From: Candidatus Borrarchaeota archaeon
Lineage (GTDB): Archaea > Asgardarchaeota > Sifarchaeia > Borrarchaeales > Borrarchaeaceae
Length of the DNA stretch: 11,670 nt
NCBI GenBank assembly: GCA_016840645.1
Contig: JAEORY010000085.1
Location: 1 to 11,670, forward strand
Reading direction: 5' to 3'
The position numbers and the translations under genes are program-made. Under the pieces are notes generated by a model, which was given only the letters and a program-made list of their open reading frames with translations, did not search any database and had not been told where the DNA came from. Below, piece after piece: positions 1 through 5,064 of this stretch. The number at the start of each line of letters is the position of its first letter. The stretch's first letter is position 1.

Positions 1-360
1 ATCCTTTTTTTCTTCTAACTCTTCTATTGTTTTTTTGGAGAAATCATCTGGTTTGTAGACGGTTCGTCTTAGAATAAACCGAAGCAAAAAAAAGCCACCG
101 ATAAGCACTGGAACGAATAAAGCGCCTAAACCAAAAAGAGTACCAACTAAAACAATGGTAAGAACTCCGACGAAGATCCACATTGGATTAATCTTTTGTA
201 ATTTACTAGGTTTGATGCCGATTATTCTCTCGGTCGTTATATAGATACCATAAGGTCTGTAAGTGTCCCTTTGTAAATCACTGCTAGTAACACCATCAAG
301 TACTTCTTCTGTATGCACTTGTGTTGGAACTTTTGGCGGTTCAATTTGTTCCTGAGTCAT
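1..360 (-). CDS. Small membrane protein with PH-like N-terminal part (3' end outside window)
   Basis: Reading leftwards from ATG at 360, the frame stays open for 120 codons to the window edge, so only the N-terminal two thirds is visible. It is a clear paralogue of the protein at 2652-3197: both share an acidic, proline-rich start, then RPYGIY-TT-RIIGIK near residue 40, a hydrophobic hairpin of two membrane segments (about residues 61-98 here), and KKTIEELEEK after it. The strand-turn-strand segment ending in RIIGIK recalls bacterial PH-like (bPH) domains, which often occur in membrane proteins; that fold is my inference. AGGTGA (365-370) is a good Shine-Dalgarno site and a TATA box lies at 392-401. 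The function is unknown. The gene probably formed a tandem pair with its paralogue before transposon DNA separated them. Confidence 0.85.
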   Translation of the reverse strand, partial: MTQEQIEPPKVPTQVHTEEVLDGVTSSDLQRDTYRPYGIYITTERIIGIKPSKLQKINPMWIFVGVLTIVLVGTLFGLGALFVPVLIGGFFLLRFILRRTVYKPDDFSKKTIEELEEKKD

Positions 361-381
361 CTTTTCACCTGGTCACGATAC

Positions 382-411
382 CTTACCATATCTTTATATA
401 TCTTACCATAT
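382..411. repeat. Direct repeats exactly flanking a TATA box (candidate operator)
   Basis: CTTACCATAT occurs at 382-391 and again at 402-411. The 10 bases between (392-401) are the TATA box. The 20-base repeat period is close to two helical turns, so a dimeric DNA-binding protein could sit on one face and block or assist TBP. The sequence shows the repeats directly; an operator role is inferred. They could also be target-site sequence connected with the transposon, whose reading frame ends at 403. Confidence 0.5.
392..401 (-). promoter_or_regulatory. TATA box of the left paralogue
   Basis: On the minus strand this reads ATATATAAAG. Its centre is about 36 bases before the ATG at 360, which gives a leader of roughly 10 bases containing the AGGTGA site. 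It is bracketed by two identical 10-base repeats and lies just past the stop codon of the TnpB frame. Confidence 0.65.
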
Positions 412-1689
412 GTTGATAGTCAGACCGGGGAAGGGCGCTTTTAAATTGTCTAGGAAGGACAATCCCTCCCTACCATGAATCGGGAGGTAGCCTCCATCCT
501 CTTTTAGTGAGGACTTCATCGTCATCCAGAACTTCATACTTTTCAAAAATTTTCGGTACTGAATGGGGGCAGTTAGCCCGCTTTCTCTTCTTCGCCTCCT
601 TCTCCGCCTTCCATAAGCCTCATATGACGGGACTCCGAAGAGAAACGTCTTCAACTGATTGAATAAGTCATAGTTGATGACCTTAAGGGCGAACATGATC
701 GCCGCGCACTTGTGAATGTCATACCCTACTATTTGAGAGATCACATCCCCTAACTTGCTGGTGTATGCTTCAGACCTCTCCCTCACCTTTATGCCCTGCA
801 ACTCCAACCGCTTCAGCAGTTGTCTGAATTTGTACTGCGGCATCTGTCGAATCTTCCGCGTCGCTTTCTTGCTGTAACTCCAGAACCTGCCCGTGTTGAG
901 ATGCCCGACCACTACCTCGGCGTCGTAGTGTTTAGCCATGTTGCCGATTTTTTCCACCAGTTTATTCATCAAATGGTCACGCTTTCCCTGACTGGTGTGC
1001 TGTGTCTCGTAGTGGTTGAACTTCCCTATCGCCACAACCCTTCCATCGTTCTTGTTCATCACCGAGAAATCGGTGTGCCCGGCGTTTACGTCAAGCGTCA
1101 TCACCCGCGAGGCCTCCCGTATCACACATGGTAGTTTAATGGATATACGCAGGTCATAACCCCTATCAAAGTCCCGTCTCTTGATCTGCACGGTGTAAGG
1201 ATGAGAACCGTCCAGATACCCACTATATTTATCGAGATATTGTTGCGGGATGAATACCCTGAAAAAAATCCACTTGGTATCCGTATCGTTGCAGCGAGTA
1301 TTGATGCGCAGTTGCATGGTGTCTAGGTCGAGTCTTAGATTAAGGTTGCTCTTCTTGGTACGGTCTCCGCGGGAAAGCAGGAGGGCATTTCGGCGCTTTT
1401 TGTATTCTTCTTTGGTGATTTTACCTTGCTCGCGCAATCGCTGGTTCTTCAAGCCGCCAAAAGTGGTATTGTAGGGCAAATTCTTGATGGAGTAATAAGC
1501 ATCTTTGATATAGCGAGAATTAAGCCCGATTTCTTGTTGAAGGATGGTTGCGATAGAAGGGATCGCCACGCCTTGACGTTTCATGGAGGATGTGCGTCTT
1601 CGGGCGTTACCGAATCGTCTCATAAGATCATCGAGAGCCTGTGTGTCTGCTAGTTCGGTGATTGCCCCAGGAAGTGTAATAACTGCCAT
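403..1689 (-). CDS. tnpB: TnpB-like RuvC protein, IS200/IS605 superfamily, zinc-finger-less, probably nuclease-dead
   Basis: Active TnpB proteins are RNA-guided DNA nucleases encoded by IS200/IS605 elements. Here the RuvC-like core is recognisable: LDVNAGHTDFSVMN (D200, motif I), VVVGHLN (259-265, motif II position), AYTSKLGD (308-315), and GYDIHKCAA (D324, motif III). Most TnpBs have VVVEDLN at motif II, so the catalytic glutamate appears to be G262; the codon is GGG at 904-906, one transition from GAG. There are no CxxC pairs, so the usual zinc ribbon is absent, as in one known TnpB branch. FGGLKNQR near 77 and SRGDRTKKSNLNLRL near 106-120 also fit that branch. R361-R368 is an unbroken run of eight arginines. 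The last 30 or so codons overlap hairpins of the transposon end and then flanking DNA. G+C is well above that of the neighbours, which suggests transfer. No tnpA is present. Confidence 0.85.
   Translation of the reverse strand: MAVITLPGAITELADTQALDDLMRRFGNARRRTSSMKRQGVAIPSIATILQQEIGLNSRYIKDAYYSIKNLPYNTTFGGLKNQRLREQGKITKEEYKKRRNALLLSRGDRTKKSNLNLRLDLDTMQLRINTRCNDTDTKWIFFRVFIPQQYLDKYSGYLDGSHPYTVQIKRRDFDRGYDLRISIKLPCVIREASRVMTLDVNAGHTDFSVMNKNDGRVVAIGKFNHYETQHTSQGKRDHLMNKLVEKIGNMAKHYDAEVVVGHLNTGRFWSYSKKATRKIRQMPQYKFRQLLKRLELQGIKVRERSEAYTSKLGDVISQIVGYDIHKCAAIMFALKVINYDLFNQLKTFLFGVPSYEAYGRRRRRRRRESGLTAPIQYRKFLKSMKFWMTMKSSLKEDGGYLPIHGREGLSFLDNLKAPFPGLTINIW
445..495 (-). mobile_element. Probable right end / omega-RNA 3' hairpins of the TnpB element
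   Basis: Inverted repeats pack this stretch: ATTGTC (445-450) with GACAAT (458-463); CCTCCC (465-470) with GGGAGG (482-487); CTACC (470-474) with GGTAG (486-490); and GGAGG (483-487) with CCTCC (491-495). The last three compete for the same bases. Read on the minus strand, the hairpin is followed by GGGAGGGATTGTCC, which recalls the GGGAGGATGTCAC-type termini of IS605 right ends. This is where the 3' end of the guide scaffold is expected for the adjacent tnpB. The exact element boundary is not resolved. Confidence 0.5.
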
Positions 1690-2280
1690 AGTAGGTCCCT
1701 TACAGTAGTTAGTAAGTTAGTAAGTAGCACCACCCTTATGAACAGACAGACCCCAACCTGTAACTAAAAAAATGAAGCGGCAGACGGATTCCTTTAAAAT
1801 TGCGAAGTTATATAAAGTTATAGTAAATTGATGGAAACTGTTAAATCGTCCTTATGGTTATGTTTATCTTACAAGTTTGTAATCTAGTTATCGTAAAATA
1901 ATATACTCTTCCATTTCGAAAATACGCGTCTTGCCTTAGATATCCGCTTGATCTGTTTTTGACTAAGACAGGCTCGCTAATATAGAAACTTAACTTCCAT
2001 TCACAACTCTCTGTTAAATAAAAATAATATTTTCGAAATATATTAAGGTATGTTTTTCTGCAAACTCTTTAGTAGCCATTTAATTGATAAACGGGATTTT
2101 CAGGCAATTATTTCAATTCAATTTCACGAATGTAAGTTCGTCTGGAAATATTTTAGGCAGTTGGTTATCCACCATATAAAACGGCAAAATGCTTAGCGAT
2201 GAAGAAAAAAAATAAGTAACCCACTACACTGATGATTTTTTATTATTTGAGACTAACTATTACAGTTCTATTTTATATGT
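1690..2280. other. AT-rich intergenic stretch without a convincing gene
   Basis: Both strands were read and nothing longer than about 37 codons is open. Present are a two-way TATA-like sequence, TTATATAAAG, at 1808-1817, and two overlapping mini-frames on the plus strand (1772-1831, 19 codons; 1831-1887, 18 codons). There is also a palindrome ATATTT-TCG-AAATAT at 2027-2041. The base composition matches the host genes rather than tnpB. This could be decayed transposon body belonging to the plus-strand ends that follow, or ordinary spacer. Confidence 0.5.
1708..1723. repeat. Tandem octamer GTTAGTAA upstream of tnpB
   Basis: GTTAGTAA occurs twice head to tail (1708-1715 and 1716-1723), followed by GTAG. 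It lies 19 bases upstream of the tnpB ATG at 1689, so it would be in its leader or at the promoter-proximal left end. Its role is unknown. Confidence 0.4.
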
Positions 2281-2335
2281 CCCGCTGGGGAATGGATGAT
2301 TCAGGAAGCCAGCCTACTTTTAGGTGGTAGTTCAC
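2281..2335 (+). mobile_element. IS605-type right-end module, copy 1 (truncated)
   Basis: A small CCC-GGG hairpin (2281-2290) precedes GGAAGCC (2304-2310), then the stem CCTA (2313-2316) with TAGG (2321-2324) around a CTTT loop, ending in GTAGTTCAC (2327-2335). The order and motifs match the module at 2514-2579, and the GGAAGCC-to-end distance is 32 bases against 34. GGAAGCC, hairpin, GTAG-TTCAC is the layout I recall for right ends of archaeal IS605/TnpB elements. The larger scaffold hairpins are absent from this copy, so it looks like a remnant. Confidence 0.55.
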
Positions 2336-2390
2336 TAATGAAACAAGGTTCTAAACCACTTGTAAAAGTTACATGAAGAACAGCAAGAAA

Positions 2391-2579
2391 GCACCACCAC
2401 CACTTCAGCGTGGTGATGAATGGCGTGGTGTGTATATAGTGTGTTGGTAATCCTCTTTATGAGTACCTACGGGGCGTAGGGATGTTAAGCCTGTGGAGAT
2501 AAGACCTCCGTAACCCGTAAGGGGATCGAGTCTGTCGGAGAAGCAGGAAGCCTCAAAGCTTTAGCACGAGGTAGCTCAC
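2391..2579 (+). ncRNA. Orphan omega-RNA-like scaffold with IS605 right end
   Basis: A chain of hairpins on the plus strand: four CAC repeats (2392-2403) facing two GTGGTG copies (2410-2415, 2425-2430); a perfect 6-bp stem CCTACG (2466-2471) with CGTAGG (2475-2480); GGAG (2495-2498) with CTCC (2506-2509); CCC-GTAA-GGG with a GNRA-type loop (2514-2523); and finally GGAAGCC, stem CCTC/GAGG, and GTAGCTCAC ending at 2579. The segment GATGTTAAGCCTGTGGAG (2481-2498) resembles one I recall from the 3' part of methanogen TnpB loci. In such elements this region is the omega-RNA, and the guide is the sequence right after the end, here from 2580. No tnpB gene lies upstream on this strand. The transcript's 5' limit is unknown. 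Confidence 0.6.
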
Positions 2580-2651
2580 ACTGTTCAAAAACTAGATTCA
2601 TGCACTTCTTGGAACTTTGTTGGGTCAATTTCATGCGTTTGTTTATACAAA

Positions 2652-3197
2652 TTAAATATCTTGCATATTAAACATCTTTTCTATTTTAGTAAATGGCCCA
2701 CCTTTGTATATACTAATAATATATTCGAAGTTGTAACTCTGAATGATTAAGTCTTTCAACGGACCACCAAATTGCCTCTTCGATTTCTTTAATCTTATTT
2801 CTCGTAGTTCATTTGTAAACACTTCGAAATCCATTTTTTCTTCAAGTTCCTCTATCGTTTTTTTGGTATCATCAAATTTTTTGTAATAAAATCGACTCAG
2901 AATAAACCTTAGAACAAAATAGCCAATAATAAAAACTGGAAAGATAATCGTAGCCAAACCAAATAGACCCGCCACTCCCGAAACAACTAAAATAATTACG
3001 AAATATAATAAAGAAGTGCCAAGCCTTCGTTTTAATCCGCCGCTAGTTTTTATGCCGATAATTCTCTTGGTCGTTAAATAGATGCCATACGGCCTGTTAC
3101 GCTCCCTTCGTACGTATACACTAGTGAATCCATCGATAACTTCCTCTGTCTGCACTTCAATTGGATTTTCCATCGGTTGAACAGGTTCTTCAGACAT
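2652..3197 (-). CDS. Small membrane protein, possible PH-like domain split by a TM hairpin
   Basis: This 181-residue protein starts with a soluble acidic segment (1-30) containing VQTEEVIDGFTSVYVRR, then RPYGIYLTTKRIIGIK (35-50). Two hydrophobic segments (about 63-82 and 84-102) with a short turn form a membrane hairpin. A basic RFYYKK stretch, a helical KKTIEELEEKMDFEV, and a C-terminal part with EIRLKK (133-138) and alternating strands ending FTKIEKMF follow. Strands before and after the hairpin look like two halves of one PH-like barrel, an inference from pattern only. It is the paralogue of the truncated gene at 1-360. No clear TATA box or Shine-Dalgarno site was found; GGATGG lies 7 bases before ATG. 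It might be co-transcribed with the regulator gene 153 bases upstream. The substrate or partner is unknown. Confidence 0.8.
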   Translation of the reverse strand: MSEEPVQPMENPIEVQTEEVIDGFTSVYVRRERNRPYGIYLTTKRIIGIKTSGGLKRRLGTSLLYFVIILVVSGVAGLFGLATIIFPVFIIGYFVLRFILSRFYYKKFDDTKKTIEELEEKMDFEVFTNELREIRLKKSKRQFGGPLKDLIIQSYNFEYIISIYKGGPFTKIEKMFNMQDI

Positions 3198-3350
3198 ATT
3201 TTTCCATCCAATTCATTAGTTCGCAATCTCCACATGGTAAAATGATTACTCATCTCTTACAGAATAGGCTTCGAGCCTCAAGAAATCTGTTTCACGATAT
3301 TTCTTGCCGGTCTTATTCCTCTGTTAATTATGAGTACTATTTTTTTTAGA

Positions 3351-4121
3351 CTACTTTGGGTGAAATTTCCATTCTTCAAGAATAATTTTTACCTTTTCTT
3401 TTTTATACCTGCCACAAGGTTTTAAATCACCTATGAAAGGTTCTTGTTCAACAAACATGAAATTGATTGTTTTTTCAGTCAGTAAACATCTTCGTACAGT
3501 TGAACAGGTACATGCATATTTTTTAACCATCTGTGACTGATCCTCCGACAATCTCAATGTTTTCATAAGCACCTTGTTTCCAATGCTTGTTTGCTTCATA
3601 GTAACTACAACAACATCTCCACGAGTTATTAGATACTTAGATCCCTCAATATTTTCTGTTCTAATTTTAACGGACTCTAAGTTCCCGATACGATGCTTTA
3701 ATGTTGCAAAAAGAAAATCTTCAGACATATCTTCGCTTCTGGCTCGTATCAAAACTCTCATAAGACATTTACTTGGATCTTTAATGATTTGTTGTTGTTG
3801 TTTGACCAACTTTTCTCGCTTTAACTGAATCGCTATTTTTCTTCCTTCGCTTGTAACATCATATTTCGGTATGAGAAATGTATCGTTCGCTGTGCGTTTA
3901 TAATTTATTCTTTCAACAAATCCCATCTCGACAAATTTTCGAATGATTTTAAAAACTCTCTTTATTCCTACACCAAGTAGGGACGCGTGCCAGTGAACTA
4001 GCTTTCCAGGGGGATTAGCAAAACATAGATCCCATATCTGGATAATAACACCATCATTGTCCAGCATTGATATCAGTAGCGCTTTCTCACGATCTGATAA
4101 ATCTTCTAAGATGGTAGTCAT
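3351..4121 (-). CDS. Winged-helix transcriptional regulator with Cys-bearing C-terminal part
   Basis: The N-terminal third, LSDREKALLISML then LGVGIKRVFKIIRKFVEMGF and a wing VERINYKRTANDTFLIPKY, fits a MarR/ArsR-like winged helix that binds DNA. A helix rich in K and Q (QQQQ near 111-114, numbering from the upstream GTG) links it to a C-terminal part I do not recognise. That part has C207-x-C209, C215 and C239, a possible metal or redox site. I chose ATG at 4121: the TATA box at 4145-4153 is centred about 27 bases upstream, giving a leaderless mRNA. An in-frame GTG at 4130 is the alternative and would add three residues. Neighbours are the membrane protein gene downstream and the phosphate genes upstream; the targets are unknown. 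Confidence 0.75.
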   Translation of the reverse strand: MTTILEDLSDREKALLISMLDNDGVIIQIWDLCFANPPGKLVHWHASLLGVGIKRVFKIIRKFVEMGFVERINYKRTANDTFLIPKYDVTSEGRKIAIQLKREKLVKQQQQIIKDPSKCLMRVLIRARSEDMSEDFLFATLKHRIGNLESVKIRTENIEGSKYLITRGDVVVVTMKQTSIGNKVLMKTLRLSEDQSQMVKKYACTCSTVRRCLLTEKTINFMFVEQEPFIGDLKPCGRYKKEKVKIILEEWKFHPK

Positions 4122-4144
4122 CTCTGACACTCTACGATAATTAA

Positions 4145-4153
4145 CTATATAAC
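4145..4153 (-). promoter_or_regulatory. TATA box of the winged-helix gene
   Basis: The minus strand reads GTTATATAG. Its centre lies about 27 bases before ATG at 4121, so transcription would begin at or next to that ATG. This spacing decides the start in favour of 4121 over GTG 4130. Confidence 0.6.
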
Positions 4154-4179
4154 ACTTTAAAAATCAATTGTCTGGATAG

Positions 4180-4377
4180 CTAAAAAATTGAATTTAAAGT
4201 TAGGTATCTAAAAAGAAAAAATGCGATTTCTTTGACCTCTGCAAAAGGCGATTTCAAGAGATCCTTATTAACAATTAACACGACTGGCTTTTTCTTTTCA
4301 TTTGCAACAATTATTCCATAAAAAAATGCTCTCGCATTTCTTAGTAGGCGTATTTTACCACAATTGCTGTTATAAAA
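4180..4377 (-). pseudogene. Possible gene remnant between the regulator and DUF47 genes
   Basis: A 65-codon stop-to-stop frame overlaps the last codons of the DUF47 gene and fills most of the gap to the regulator. Its translation after the overlap has protein-like texture, for example ANEKKKPVVLIVNKDLLKS followed by AEVKEIAFFLFRYL, with a strand then a helix. There is no ATG, GTG or TTG in a sensible place, and a terminator-like run of seven Ts crosses it. I do not recognise a family. It may be the tail of a decayed gene or simply a chance frame in AT-rich DNA. Confidence 0.25.
4320..4326 (-). terminator. T7 run after the DUF47 gene
   Basis: Seven Ts on the minus strand begin 15 bases past the TAA at 4341-4343. 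T-rich tracts of this kind terminate archaeal transcription. A second T-rich tract on the same strand lies at 4210-4221. Confidence 0.5.
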
Positions 4378-5006
4378 TCAGAGGCATCTTCTGCTACATC
4401 CGCTACGTTCAAGATATCTAATATAATTTCTTTAACAAGCAAAGTAGCGCCAATATCACTATTCTTTTGTTTGAATAATTGTTCTATTAGCTCGTAACCT
4501 TTGTGACGAATATCTCTTCTCATTTTCTCAACATTTTCTGCTGCTTCGAATGCGCCTTTAAAGTCGTCTGCCAATAATTCCATTGATTTTGCAAGATGTT
4601 CTGAGAGTTCTGTTACTTTTTGAGACAATTGCCATATTTCCTTTCTCAGATTTTGATCTATTTCCCACAGCCAGGGCAAATACGCTTTCAGACCCCGTAC
4701 AGTCTTTTCAGCAGCGTCAGCGACATTATCATTCATTTCAATTAATTTTAAGCGATCTTCACCTGTTAATGGAAGGAAAGTTCCCTTAAACATTAGTTCT
4801 ATGAGTTGCTCTTTAACCCGATCTGCTTCTGCTTCATTTTCTACAAGTTTTGCACAAACTGTATTGTAGTCCCCCTTTTTGTACAACGCTTCGAAAACTT
4901 CTTCTAAATTAACAATACACTCTTTAACTTTATCTCTGTGTTCTTTAAATAATTCTAATGCTTTGTTCTTACTATCTCGATCAGATAATGTGCCTTTTAA
5001 TGACAT
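4341..5006 (-). CDS. DUF47 / PhoU-like phosphate transport accessory protein
   Basis: This 221-residue all-helical protein belongs to the DUF47 (PhoU-like) family on overall pattern: an N-terminal helix with LFKEHRDKVKECIVNLEEVFEAL, E-x-E-AD near 82-87 (ENEAEADRVK), MFKGTFLPLTGEDRLKLIEMND with the family's F-P-x-x-ED-R segment, a middle DAAEKTVRGLKAYLP, and a terminal NVADVAEDASDF. Length is typical. DUF47 genes commonly sit beside PiT permeases and are thought to gate or regulate phosphate flux; here the gene is divergent from one, 58 bases away. The near-symmetric TATA box at 5037-5046 can serve both. GGATGG precedes the ATG at 5006 by 9 bases, with AAGG just before it. Confidence 0.9.
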   Translation of the reverse strand: MSLKGTLSDRDSKNKALELFKEHRDKVKECIVNLEEVFEALYKKGDYNTVCAKLVENEAEADRVKEQLIELMFKGTFLPLTGEDRLKLIEMNDNVADAAEKTVRGLKAYLPWLWEIDQNLRKEIWQLSQKVTELSEHLAKSMELLADDFKGAFEAAENVEKMRRDIRHKGYELIEQLFKQKNSDIGATLLVKEIILDILNVADVAEDASDFITAIVVKYAY

Positions 5007-5036
5007 TTTTCAATTCCATCCTTGCAAAACGCTTGA

Positions 5037-5046
5037 TTTATATATA
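5037..5046. promoter_or_regulatory. Shared TATA box for divergent DUF47 and PiT genes
   Basis: TTTATATATA on the plus strand reads TATATATAAA on the minus strand, and it is the only clear TATA box in the 58-base gap. Its centre is about 25 bases before the PiT ATG (5065), predicting a leaderless mRNA, and about 36 bases before the DUF47 ATG (5006), predicting a short leader. Separate weaker promoters cannot be excluded. Confidence 0.6.
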
Positions 5047-5064
5047 CTTGAGCAACTTTCAAAA

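Noticed and set aside
820..1653. Plus-strand open frames opposite tnpB (820-1134, 1250-1474, 1426-1653)
   Set aside because: They are antisense to a strongly recognisable protein, show no known family pattern, and are explained by its higher G+C.
2102..2218. 37-codon minus-strand frame containing MVDNQLPKIFPDELTF
   Set aside because: It is short, its ATG overlaps its only TATA-like sequence, and no ribosome site is present; too weak to call.
2392..2430. CRISPR-like or microsatellite reading of the CAC/GTG repeats
   Set aside because: There are only four CAC units, with complementary GTGGTG copies placed to form stems; there is no repeat-spacer periodicity.
2391..2579. Riboswitch or tRNA-like RNA instead of an IS605 end
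   Set aside because: No tRNA arms are found, and the GGAAGCC-hairpin-GTAG-TCAC end together with a second similar end nearby fits a transposon scaffold better.
4879..5064. N-terminal extension of the PiT frame by 62 codons
   Set aside because: It runs antisense through the DUF47 gene, lies before the TATA box at 5037-5046, and is not membrane-protein-like in the way the rest is.
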